Notes: generated from the sequence alone by a model not told the origin. A stretch of 8,322 bases of DNA from Prevotellaceae bacterium UBA2852 (GCA_002350855.1 DEFM01000007.1:1-8322), one strand, 5' to 3'; numbered from the stretch's first letter, positions 1 to 7,896 are shown. Numbers and translations are program-made.

Positions 1-14
1 GGAAAACGCCCGTT

Positions 15-43
15 TTTGATGTTGTAAAAGAAGTACTTATTTG
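15..43 (+). promoter_or_regulatory. Weak candidate Bacteroidetes-type promoter for the SusC-SusD operon
   Basis: A TTTG at 15-18 and a TACTTATTTG at 34-43 loosely resemble the Bacteroidetes housekeeping promoter (-33 TTTG, -7 TAnnTTTG). The fit is imperfect: there are four rather than two bases between TA and the second TTTG, and only 21 nt between the two TTTG elements. If real, transcription would start near position 50 and leave an A/T-rich leader of about 55 nt. No other promoter-like match was seen in 1-104. No operator was recognised. Confidence 0.25.
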
Positions 44-104
44 CGAGATTTCATAAATAACAGAAATAAATAATTAATCATTAAAAACTTAAAACAGAAA
101 GAGA

Positions 105-3086
105 ATGAAGAAAAGACTAACTATGATTCTGGGCATGCTGCTTTTCGTATGCGGAATGTCACACGCTCAGATGCAAGTTACGGGAACCGTTGTTTTTGAC
201 AACAACGAGCCAGCTATGGGCGCAAGCGTTCTTGTAGTTGGTGCCAACACGGGCGTTCTCACTGATGCAAATGGTAAGTTCTCTGTTTCAGTACCAGAGG
301 GTTATCACAAACTGCGTTTCTCGTTTGTGGGTTACGAGACTCAGGAATTAACTGCTCGTCCACGAATGACAGTCACATTGAAAGATGCTACCAGTGAACT
401 TGGTGAGCAGATTGTTCTTGGTTACGGTTCTGCCCGTAAACTCGGCACTTTCTCTGGTGCTGTAGCTACGGTGGGCAGCCAGAAACTCGAAATGCCTGTC
501 ACTCCTAACTTCACTGATGCTCTTGCCGGCCAGGTTTCAGGTCTGTCTGTGCTTTCGTCAAGCGGTGAGCCAACTGCAATGGCTACAATCCGCCTTCGTG
601 GTGTGAACTCTATCAAGTCTTCTAACACTCCGTTATTTATTCTTGACGGTGCTCCAATTTCTGCTACGCTGTTCAATACTCTTAACCCTGCGGACATTGC
701 AAGCATTACTGTCATCAAGGATGCTTCAGGTACAGCTCTCTATGGTTCACGTGCCGCAAACGGTGTTATCGTAATCACCTCAAAGAAAGGAACATTCGGA
801 GAAAAGGCAAATGTCACTCTTCGTGCTCAGTACGGTGTGTCGTCTGCTATCAGTGACGGAGTGGAGATGATGAATTCCAAGCAGTATGTGAAGTTCCGCG
901 ATATGATTGGCCAGCCTGTAAACGACCAGGTTCGTCACATCGTCGACGACCTTGGAATAAGTACTAAATGGCGTGATGAGATATTCCAGAACGCTCCTGT
1001 CTATACACTTGACGCAACTATTTCGGGTGGTAGTGAGACAACATCATACTATCTCTCTGTCAATCATCACGATCAAGACGGTGTTGTCAATCAGTCGGGT
1101 ATGAAGCGTAATTCCATTCGCGCAAATATTGACGCGCGTGTAAACGACTGGCTGAAGGTTGGATTACAATCTAATATCGGTGTGATAACATACGAAGTGA
1201 ATAGTGCCGCAGATGCAGATCGTATTTATCTGAACAATCCTATGGTATTCCAACGCTATGCCATGCCTTACGACTCTCCACGCTATTATACGGAAGATCC
1301 TACTACAGGAAAGATTATCTGGGGCGACAAGGCAATGGGTCTGCTCTATTCGGATGTTATGCTTCCAGAATACTATACCAATGCACTTGATGTTGAGCGT
1401 AAGCGCGTTGAGGGAACACTTAACGCATACGAGCAGTTGACTCCAATAAAGGGACTTACAATCACTGCCCGCCAGGCTCTTGACGCTTATGACTATACAG
1501 GCTCTGTGACTCGTGGACCAGTAGATGCATGGACAACACCGATGGGTCAGGAAGTTGATGCACTTGATGCTTACGCAAGTATATCTTTTACCCGCTACTA
1601 TCGCATGACATCAACCAATACGGCTGAATATAAGTGGAACATAGACCGTCATAACTTCAGCGCACTTGCCGGTCATGAGTCAATGTTCCTGAAATCACGT
1701 TCTTTCGGAGCGTATTCAGAGGGACAGACTGATGCTCGTCAGCTTCGTCTGACAGACGGTACTCAAGTCTCAATCGATGATTTGACTGATTCACGCTCAG
1801 AAGAAACCTTCAACTCGTTCTTCCTCCAGTTCAATTACAACTGGAATGATCGTTACTTCCTTGATGCTTCGTTCCGTACTGACGGCAGTTCTTGCTTCGC
1901 TCCCGATCACCGCTGGGGACAGTTCTGGTCAATCGGTGGTATGTGGAATATCAAGAAGGAGGACTTCCTTAAGAACGTGAAATGGCTCAACGAACTCCAG
2001 CTCCGTATGAACTATGGTACAGCTGGTAACTCTTCTGGCGTCGGCAGCTATGACCACTTCGGTCTGATTGGTACAGGAAGCATCTACAATGGTGCTAATT
2101 CTCTTGGCATATCAAGCCCAAGCAACAACGACCTCACATGGGAGAAAGTTGCTGCTTTCGACGCAGGTGTTACTTTCTGCGTATTCAACCGCGCCACATT
2201 CAATGTCGACTTCTACAACAAGACCACAAGCGACATGCTTATGACAATCCCTTATTCATACACTACTGGCTTCAGCGGTGGTATGGGTAATATCGGTACA
2301 ATGGTAAACCGCGGTGTTGATATCGACGTAGATGTAGACATTATTCGTTCAAAGGATATCAACTGGACTTTCAGGGCTAACTTTAACTATAACCACAATG
2401 AAATCACCGAACTCTTCGCAGGTCGTGATGAATACGAATATGGTGGAACATATCTGAAACTCAAGAAAGGTCATGCATACGGAGAACTCTATTGCGTGAA
2501 ATACGCAGGCGTGGATTCTCGCGACGGTAAGCCAATGTGGTATGACAAAGACGGCAACTTGACTAAAGTGTTCAATGAGGCAGACAACTCCGTCTTTACT
2601 GGAAAGAATATGCATGCTCCAATATCAGGAGGTTTTGGCTCTGCTTTCAGATGGAAGGATCTTACTGTCAGTTTCGATGTACAATGGCAGGCAAAGAAGT
2701 ATCTTGTCAGCAACGACAACTACTTCTTGTTCAATGCCAACCAGTCGCTTGAGTTCAACCAGTCAACCGATATGCTCAATATCTGGACCAAACCTGGAGA
2801 CAAGACTGATATCCCTGCATACGGTGAAGCAATACAATCCGACTCTCACCTCATTGAGAATGCTTCATTCCTTCGCCTGAAGAACTTAACAGTGCAATAT
2901 ACATTGCCACGTTCTATTATCGCTCGTACAAAATTTTTCCAGCAGGTTAAGGTATTCGGTATTGCACGAAACCTGTTTACTATCACAAAATACACAGGCT
3001 ACGACCCAGAACCAGACATAAACCTTTTGAGGTTCAATTATCCTAACACACGTCAGTTTGTGGCTGGTATAGAAGTAACATTTTAA
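105..3086 (+). CDS. SusC/RagA-family TonB-dependent outer-membrane receptor
   Basis: This is a TonB-energised outer-membrane transporter that imports ligands captured by its SusD partner. Residues 1-21 are a signal peptide with likely cleavage at SHA|Q. Residues about 24-94 form a carboxypeptidase-regulatory-like beta-sandwich, the usual N-terminal extension of SusC proteins. The plug domain spans about 105-230 and includes IRLRGVNSI, LFILDGAPI and a KDASGTALYGSRAANGVI segment starting at K205. The rest is the beta-barrel, with a TGYDPEPD motif at T964 and a terminal Phe (GIEVTF) suited to barrel assembly. The length of 993 aa is normal for the family. No STN signalling domain is seen, so signalling to an anti-sigma factor is not indicated. 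The start is supported by the signal peptide and by a purine-rich AGAAAGAGA just upstream. The IVLGYGSARK opening differs from the common VVTGYGTQKK form and resembles a RagA-like subgroup, as far as I can recall. The family is certain; the ligand is unknown, so no gene symbol is given. Confidence 0.96.
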   Translation: MKKRLTMILGMLLFVCGMSHAQMQVTGTVVFDNNEPAMGASVLVVGANTGVLTDANGKFSVSVPEGYHKLRFSFVGYETQELTARPRMTVTLKDATSELGEQIVLGYGSARKLGTFSGAVATVGSQKLEMPVTPNFTDALAGQVSGLSVLSSSGEPTAMATIRLRGVNSIKSSNTPLFILDGAPISATLFNTLNPADIASITVIKDASGTALYGSRAANGVIVITSKKGTFGEKANVTLRAQYGVSSAISDGVEMMNSKQYVKFRDMIGQPVNDQVRHIVDDLGISTKWRDEIFQNAPVYTLDATISGGSETTSYYLSVNHHDQDGVVNQSGMKRNSIRANIDARVNDWLKVGLQSNIGVITYEVNSAADADRIYLNNPMVFQRYAMPYDSPRYYTEDPTTGKIIWGDKAMGLLYSDVMLPEYYTNALDVERKRVEGTLNAYEQLTPIKGLTITARQALDAYDYTGSVTRGPVDAWTTPMGQEVDALDAYASISFTRYYRMTSTNTAEYKWNIDRHNFSALAGHESMFLKSRSFGAYSEGQTDARQLRLTDGTQVSIDDLTDSRSEETFNSFFLQFNYNWNDRYFLDASFRTDGSSCFAPDHRWGQFWSIGGMWNIKKEDFLKNVKWLNELQLRMNYGTAGNSSGVGSYDHFGLIGTGSIYNGANSLGISSPSNNDLTWEKVAAFDAGVTFCVFNRATFNVDFYNKTTSDMLMTIPYSYTTGFSGGMGNIGTMVNRGVDIDVDVDIIRSKDINWTFRANFNYNHNEITELFAGRDEYEYGGTYLKLKKGHAYGELYCVKYAGVDSRDGKPMWYDKDGNLTKVFNEADNSVFTGKNMHAPISGGFGSAFRWKDLTVSFDVQWQAKKYLVSNDNYFLFNANQSLEFNQSTDMLNIWTKPGDKTDIPAYGEAIQSDSHLIENASFLRLKNLTVQYTLPRSIIARTKFFQQVKVFGIARNLFTITKYTGYDPEPDINLLRFNYPNTRQFVAGIEVTF

Positions 3087-3088
3087 TT

Positions 3089-3095
3089 AAGGAGG
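3089..3095 (+). promoter_or_regulatory. Strong Shine-Dalgarno (AAGGAGG) for the SusD-like gene
   Basis: AAGGAGG lies 10 nt before the ATG at 3106 and just after the receptor stop codon. It is a near-perfect anti-SD match, unusual in Bacteroidetes, where strong SD motifs are generally rare. None of the other three genes in the window has one. It fixes the start of the SusD-like gene and may allow independent initiation on the long operon mRNA. Confidence 0.7.
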
Positions 3096-3105
3096 AAACA
3101 GCATT

Positions 3106-4662
3106 ATGAACAAATTACATAAAATTACACTCTCCCTGCTCATGTTGCTTGGAATGGTTGTTACCTCTTGCGACATGGACAAAGAACCTTATGGCACTCT
3201 TATTGAGAATAATGCCATTGAGTCAATGAACGATATCCAGCGCCTGCGCAACCAGATGTACAACATCCTCCGTTCACGCACTTCTGGCACTTGGATTACA
3301 ACAACCGACTTGCAGATGGATGAGTTCCACGGACTTATTTCCAACGGTAACCGCAACGGAACTATCTCAAACGGGTTGTTCACTGCATCCGATGCCGATC
3401 TTGAGGGTTTCTTCGCATCTTGCTATAGCGGCATTGCCAATGCGAACTATCTCATTGAAAAGGCAAACACCATGAAGGAAAGCGACGAGTTTTCAGATGA
3501 AGACAAGGTTGAGCTTGACCGCTATGCCGCTGACGGCTATTTCACACGCGCATTCCTTTACTTCTACCTTGCAGATCATTACTGCCAGCCATACAATGAA
3601 GAGGATGCCGACAAACCACACCTTGGTGTGCAGATAGTAACCAAGTACAATCCGTCTGGTGATCTTTCGTCATATCCGGCACGTAGCACTCTCAATGAAA
3701 CATTCACACTTATTGAGGAAGACTTGGAGAAAGCATACAAAGGACTGAAGGAGTATGAAGCTTCTGACAACAGTGATGTAAGACCAATGTCGGAATATCT
3801 TACTTCTTATGCTGTTGCTGCAATGCAGGCACGTGTGGCGCTCGTTAAGGGTGATTACGAGACTGCGCTGGCCAAGGCTGAGGAAGTCATCAACTCTAAG
3901 GTCTATACACTGGCAACAGCTGAGAACTTCTCGGAAATGTGGCTCAACGACAACAGCACTGAAATTATTTTCCGCCCTGTACAGAGTGTGGATGAAGTTG
4001 TTATCGGTATAGGTCAGGAATATCTCAACACAATAGGTTCAGAGACAAATGCCGACTACATACCAACATTTGACATCCTTGCACTTTATGATGCGGGAGA
4101 TGTACGTTTTGACACATATTTCAAGGTGTGGAACCTTGTCGTAGAAGGCGTGACATACCCGGCGTATACTTTCCAGAAGTACCCAGGCAATGTAGCTTTG
4201 CGTACTGGTCAGGTAAACAACTTTGCTAATATGTCTAAACCATTCCGTCTTGCCGAGCAATACCTGATTGCCGCGGAAGCCTGCGCTGCTAAAGCAACTC
4301 CGGATCTCGCAAAGGGTACAAATTATCTCCAGACTCTTGTGTCAAATCGTATAGAGGAGGATTATATGGACGAGCACCAAGGTAATTATACAGAGGCTGC
4401 CGCATTGCTGAAAGCTGTAAAGGATGAACGTAAGAGAGAGCTTCTTGGTGAGGGATTCCGCTTCAGCGACCTCCGTCGTTGGCATCAAGGTTTTACACGC
4501 GTGGCTAACCATGCGGAAAATCCTGACCTCAATGCGGTAATCGTGACAATTGGAGCAAGCCTTAAGTATGCTGCTGATGACTATCGTTTCATCTGGCCTA
4601 TTCCTAAGACCGAATTGGACTCCAATCCGAATTTGAAGGGACAGCAGAATCCAGGCTATTAA
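3106..4662 (+). CDS. SusD/RagB-family nutrient-binding outer-membrane lipoprotein
   Basis: This is a surface lipoprotein that caps the SusC-type channel and captures its ligand. Residues 1-21 are a lipoprotein signal peptide with lipobox VTSC; Cys22 is the lipidation site and is followed by DMDKEPYG. An alpha-helical, TPR-like fold is expected over the N-terminal half. Family landmarks near the C-terminus include FRLAEQYLIAAEACAA, VKDERKRELLGEGFRF with DLRRW at 455-459, and the final PIPKTELDSNPNLKGQQNPGY-type ending, where the NPNL...NPGY signature closes the protein. The length of 518 aa is normal. The gene begins 19 nt after the receptor gene, the invariant SusC-SusD arrangement, so co-transcription is nearly certain. 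SusD-family members bind glycans (SusD itself) or peptides (RagB). Nothing in the sequence alone decides between them, but the protease downstream favours peptide or glycopeptide (inference). Confidence 0.95.
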   Translation: MNKLHKITLSLLMLLGMVVTSCDMDKEPYGTLIENNAIESMNDIQRLRNQMYNILRSRTSGTWITTTDLQMDEFHGLISNGNRNGTISNGLFTASDADLEGFFASCYSGIANANYLIEKANTMKESDEFSDEDKVELDRYAADGYFTRAFLYFYLADHYCQPYNEEDADKPHLGVQIVTKYNPSGDLSSYPARSTLNETFTLIEEDLEKAYKGLKEYEASDNSDVRPMSEYLTSYAVAAMQARVALVKGDYETALAKAEEVINSKVYTLATAENFSEMWLNDNSTEIIFRPVQSVDEVVIGIGQEYLNTIGSETNADYIPTFDILALYDAGDVRFDTYFKVWNLVVEGVTYPAYTFQKYPGNVALRTGQVNNFANMSKPFRLAEQYLIAAEACAAKATPDLAKGTNYLQTLVSNRIEEDYMDEHQGNYTEAAALLKAVKDERKRELLGEGFRFSDLRRWHQGFTRVANHAENPDLNAVIVTIGASLKYAADDYRFIWPIPKTELDSNPNLKGQQNPGY

Positions 4663-4684
4663 TTATTAAATTCAGAAAATCGTT

Positions 4685-5575
4685 ATGAAATACATTAAAA
4701 TAATTATGATGCTCTGCGTGGCAGCATTGTTCACCGCTTGCTCCGATGACGAGGAAGGTTGGGGCAATGCTTCAAAAGCCACAGTGGAGTTTGAACAGGC
4801 AGAAATCGTTGTTAAGGAGAACAAGGGAATAGTATATATCCCTGTCAAGGTAACAGGTGAGAACAAAGGCCGTGTTCAAGTAACAGTCGCTGTTACTGCT
4901 GCCGACGAAAATGGTGCTGAGGAGGATGTTAACTATATGATTACCTCCAAGACCATCGCTATTGCCGCAGAAGATACTATCGGAAACATCGAGTTTTTAA
5001 CAGTAGACGACGAGGAAATCAATGCAAACCGTGAATTCATCGTTACAATTGCCAGCGTAAAGGGCGCAACAGCTGTAGAAGGAACCCAGACAAAAGTCGT
5101 TCTTCGTGACAACGACGCTGAGTTCTACGACAAACTTACAGGCAAATGGACAATGACAGTTGAGAATGCAAATGGTTCTACAACATGGGATGTTAATGTA
5201 ATCGGCTTCGACGAAGGTGAAGATGGTTACAACCAGACTCTCTACGTAACTGGAATGATGAAGTATAGTTGGACTGTTGCAGAGTTGGCATACAACTTGG
5301 ATGTAGACACTAAGAAGGTATCTGTAGCATTCGTGTTCCCATACCTCTTTGCTGAAGGAGTAGACTTTGGCTTAGGAGGTGAAAACGACGTAATTCTCTA
5401 CGGAGCTGATGAATCTGATAAGTTCGTAACAGATCCGCTGGTTGGAGAGGTTTCTGAAGACTTCAAGACTATCACATTCAACGAATGGCCATTAGTTTAT
5501 GGAACAATCTGGTCTGGAGCAGACTTTACAGGTTATGTATGGTTCGGTTACCATATTGTTTCAATGACCCGATAG
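4685..5575 (+). CDS. Calx-beta-like surface lipoprotein with a GxW beta-rich C-terminal domain
   Basis: This 296-aa protein has a lipoprotein signal peptide with lipobox FTAC (Cys19), followed by an acidic SDDEEGWG stretch. Acidic residues just after the Cys fit the lipoprotein surface-export signal known in Bacteroidetes, so surface display is likely. Residues about 28-138 look like a Calx-beta domain: VEFEQAEIVVKEN, then beta strands, an acidic AADENGAEEDVNY loop, VDDEEINANREF, and a closing VVLRDND. The C-terminal part (about 140-296) begins with KLTGKWTM (GKW at 153-155), a GxW as in lipocalin-like barrels, and continues as alternating aromatic and polar strands. It lies 22 nt after the SusD-like gene without a Shine-Dalgarno and is the third gene of the probable operon, the place of SusE/SusF-type accessory binding proteins. 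I do not recognise a named family for the whole protein. Binding of substrate, or of calcium through the Calx-beta loops, is inference. Confidence 0.85.
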   Translation: MKYIKIIMMLCVAALFTACSDDEEGWGNASKATVEFEQAEIVVKENKGIVYIPVKVTGENKGRVQVTVAVTAADENGAEEDVNYMITSKTIAIAAEDTIGNIEFLTVDDEEINANREFIVTIASVKGATAVEGTQTKVVLRDNDAEFYDKLTGKWTMTVENANGSTTWDVNVIGFDEGEDGYNQTLYVTGMMKYSWTVAELAYNLDVDTKKVSVAFVFPYLFAEGVDFGLGGENDVILYGADESDKFVTDPLVGEVSEDFKTITFNEWPLVYGTIWSGADFTGYVWFGYHIVSMTR

Positions 5576-5607
5576 TTATTGCTTCCATTTGAAATACGAT
5601 ATAATAG

Positions 5608-5642
5608 AGAAGGACGTGTGGGTTAGTCCCACACGCCTTTCT
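5608..5642 (+). terminator. Intrinsic terminator or attenuator hairpin before the protease gene
   Basis: CGTGTGGG (5615-5622) pairs perfectly with CCCACACG (5628-5635) around a 5-nt loop TTAGT. The stem extends outward past one mismatch into 5608-5613 and 5637-5642. It is followed by a T-rich tail TTTCTTC. This is a good rho-independent terminator for the receptor operon. It ends only about 20 nt before the protease ATG, leaving no room for a promoter between them. Protease expression must therefore come from read-through, or from a promoter upstream whose transcript carries this hairpin in its leader. Confidence 0.75.
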
Positions 5643-5665
5643 TCACTTTATCACATTGACGATTT

Positions 5666-7828
5666 ATGAGAAAGACATTACTTACATTCGCATTGTCATT
5701 TATGGCATGCACGATTATGCATGCCGTTCCTGCCAAACCTGGACAGTGGCGCACCTTGCATCTTCAAAACGGTATGACTGTGAATGCAGAGTTGCGTGGC
5801 GACGAGTATATGCATTATTATCAGGACGCAAATGGAGTAATATACGTCCAGGGTGAAGACAACAAATACGTTGAGGCAGAAATCAGTAGCCTTCTCGCAG
5901 TTGCCAAAGAGAGAAGAGAACTGGCTAATGCGCTCCGCAGGGAACGCCGCAGAGCTGCTATAGGCGAAAACCACGACCCTTATGTTGGCAAGAAAAGAGG
6001 TGTGGTGATCCTTGTTCAGTTCTCTGACACCAAGTTCCAATCTGCTCATGACAATACTCTCTTCACCCGAATGATGAACGAAGAGGGGTTCAGCTATAAA
6101 GGCAATTTCAACGGATCTGTACGAGACTATTTCCTGGCTCAGAGCAATGGGTTATTTGAACTCGACTTCGATGTGTATGGTCCTTATACCCTGTCGGGCG
6201 GTATGGCATACTATGGTACCGACATAACAGACAGCCAGGGCAACCGTCAGAATGATGCTCATGCCGGTAGTATGGTTGCGAGCGGATGCCTGATGGCTTT
6301 GGCGGATGGAGTGGATTTTTCACCCTACGATTGGGATGGAGATGGCTACGTAGACCAAGTCTATGTGCTTTATGCGGGTCTCGGGCAAGCTAACGGTGGT
6401 GGCGCCGACACAGTGTGGCCGCACGAGTTCCAACTTGCCCATTCTGATTTCGGACACGTCTTGACAGCGGGAAGTGTAAAGATAAACACATATGCATGTG
6501 GCTCTGAACTCGCACCTTTGCGTGGAAGCAACCAACTCGCAGGAATAGGAACACTCTGCCATGAGTTCAGCCATTGCCTTGGTCTTCCTGACATGTATGA
6601 CACTCAGTATGGTGGGCAATATGGAATGTCTACCTGGGATATCATGGATAGCGGAAGCTACAATAACAACAGTTTTACACCAGCCGGATACACCAGTTAC
6701 GAACGTATCTATGCGGGATGGATGACACCCGTGGAATTGAAAAAAGACCTTGACGTTGCCCAAATGAAAGGTTTGCAGGAGGGCGGTGAGGCCTACATCG
6801 TATATAATGATGGCAACAACAATGAGTATTTCCTGCTCGAAAACCGCACTAAAACCAACTGGGACAGATATGTACCGGGCGAAGGACTGCTTATAACCCA
6901 TGTTGACTTTGATGCCAATGTGTGGAGCAGCAACATTGTCAATAGTATATCATCTGCCAACGACCACCAGCGCTGTACACCCGTTCAGGCAGATAATGGA
7001 GCGAGCGGCACGTCATCTGCAACAGACGTCTTTCCTTACAATAATTATAATTACTTCAGTGATTACTCAACACCCGCGGCTCAGTGGTATAACTACAACA
7101 GCAAAGGTAATCGTAAATTCCTCAAAACCATTAGCAAGATTACACGTGCAAGCGATAAAACAATTTCATTCTCTTTCCGTAACTCCACTAGCAATAATGA
7201 GGATGACGCTTCTGGCATAGATTACGAAGGAGCAATATTTGCGGAAACATTCAACAAAATGAATGGAACAGGTGGAAACGACGGACTCTGGAGCGGAAGC
7301 GTAGGCGTCGGTATGTTCCGCGGAACTGATGTATCAGGATGGAAAGCGACAGCTGGCAGCGCGGCTAAGGCATGCGCGAAATTCGGTAACTCTTCCGTGA
7401 CGGGCAGCGCAACTACACCAGCTTTCAACATCAGCGGAACAACAACCTTGTTCTTTACTGCCGCAGGTTGGGATACTGAAACTACGGAACTGTCTGTCAC
7501 TGTTAGCAATGAGTCAGCTTCTTCTGTCAATCCCGTACTTGCACAGCAGACTTTCACGCTTGGAAATGAACAATGGACACGCTATGCAACCACTCTTAAA
7601 GGAGATGGCAGTGTGAAAGTAACCTTTACCCCTACAACAGGAAAAATATTCTTCCTTGACGGAGTAGCAGTACGTGAAGGAGACGAGACTGCCATTACAA
7701 CATTGTTAAATCAAAAGCAGGTTGGCTGTTCTACCATCTACGACATTTCCGGACGACCAGTGTCTGCAGATATTCATTCCCTTCCCAAAGGAATCTACAT
7801 CGTTGGCGGACGGAAAGTCCGTTTATGA
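5666..7828 (+). CDS. Secreted M6-family zinc metalloprotease with jelly-roll-like domain and T9SS-like C-terminal tail
   Basis: This is an extracellular endopeptidase of the immune-inhibitor-A type. Residues 1-20 are a signal peptide (MHA|VP). Residues 21-75 (PGQWRTLHLQNG, ELRGDEYMHYYQDANG) form the N-terminal region typical of Bacteroidetes M6 proteins. A very basic helix at 80-98 (KERRELANALRRERRRAA) may mark the propeptide boundary. The catalytic domain spans about 105-420. It contains an EF-hand-like loop DWDGDGYVD at 222-230, the zinc motif HEFSHCLGLPD at 299-309 (His299, Glu300, His303, with Asp309 in the GLPD signature), a Met-turn-like WDIMDSG at 324-330, and ENRTK at 392 with GLLITHVDFD ending the core. 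All catalytic residues are intact. Residues about 517-672 (AETFNK, then beta strands ending FLDGVAV) look like a jelly-roll, choice-of-anchor or carbohydrate-binding-like module. The last 32 residues (YDISGRPV from 692, LPKGIYIVGGRKVRL at the end) resemble a short T9SS type A sorting tail. The natural substrate is not deducible. Confidence 0.93.
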   Translation: MRKTLLTFALSFMACTIMHAVPAKPGQWRTLHLQNGMTVNAELRGDEYMHYYQDANGVIYVQGEDNKYVEAEISSLLAVAKERRELANALRRERRRAAIGENHDPYVGKKRGVVILVQFSDTKFQSAHDNTLFTRMMNEEGFSYKGNFNGSVRDYFLAQSNGLFELDFDVYGPYTLSGGMAYYGTDITDSQGNRQNDAHAGSMVASGCLMALADGVDFSPYDWDGDGYVDQVYVLYAGLGQANGGGADTVWPHEFQLAHSDFGHVLTAGSVKINTYACGSELAPLRGSNQLAGIGTLCHEFSHCLGLPDMYDTQYGGQYGMSTWDIMDSGSYNNNSFTPAGYTSYERIYAGWMTPVELKKDLDVAQMKGLQEGGEAYIVYNDGNNNEYFLLENRTKTNWDRYVPGEGLLITHVDFDANVWSSNIVNSISSANDHQRCTPVQADNGASGTSSATDVFPYNNYNYFSDYSTPAAQWYNYNSKGNRKFLKTISKITRASDKTISFSFRNSTSNNEDDASGIDYEGAIFAETFNKMNGTGGNDGLWSGSVGVGMFRGTDVSGWKATAGSAAKACAKFGNSSVTGSATTPAFNISGTTTLFFTAAGWDTETTELSVTVSNESASSVNPVLAQQTFTLGNEQWTRYATTLKGDGSVKVTFTPTTGKIFFLDGVAVREGDETAITTLLNQKQVGCSTIYDISGRPVSADIHSLPKGIYIVGGRKVRL

Positions 7829-7855
7829 TGATGTCAATGTTGATATGATATAATC

Positions 7856-7896
7856 CAACCCAATTCGGACTAACATCCGATTTGGGTTGTTTTTTT
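7856..7896 (+). terminator. Strong intrinsic terminator of the protease gene
   Basis: CAACCCAA (7856-7863) and TCGGA (7865-7869) pair with TCCGA (7876-7880) and TTGGGTTG (7882-7889) around a 6-nt loop, with a single T-T mismatch in the stem. Seven T residues (7890-7896) follow directly. It lies 28 nt after the protease stop codon and gives a clear end to the transcript. Confidence 0.92.

Noticed and set aside
3..17. Possible terminator stub AAAAC-GCCC-GTTTTT at the left edge
   Set aside because: The stem is only 5 bp and mostly A-T, and the upstream context is missing. It is too weak to call.
105..3086. Sigma/anti-sigma signalling receptor with an STN domain
   Set aside because: The mature N-terminus goes straight into the carboxypeptidase-regulatory-like domain. 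No STN region is present, and no sigma or anti-sigma gene is in the window.
5600..5605. TATAAT as a sigma70-type -10 box for the protease
   Set aside because: Bacteroidetes use a different -7 element (TAnnTTTG), and no good -35 or -33 partner sits at proper spacing. It is probably chance in AT-rich DNA.
5699..5710. Possible lipobox FMAC (Cys15) in the protease signal peptide
   Set aside because: The hydrophobic core before Cys15 would be very short and the lipobox is poor. A standard signal peptidase I site at MHA|VP is a better fit, and the C-terminal tail points to a different export route.
5656..5856. 66-aa plus-strand frame starting 10 nt before the protease start
   Set aside because: It overlaps the protease signal peptide region in another frame and has no recognisable features. 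The 5666 frame has a clean signal peptide and conserved protein.
6320..6901. 193-aa minus-strand open frame inside the protease gene
   Set aside because: It lies wholly antisense to the catalytic core, shows no signal peptide or domain, and the plus-strand protein has every M6 motif. It is a shadow of the real gene.
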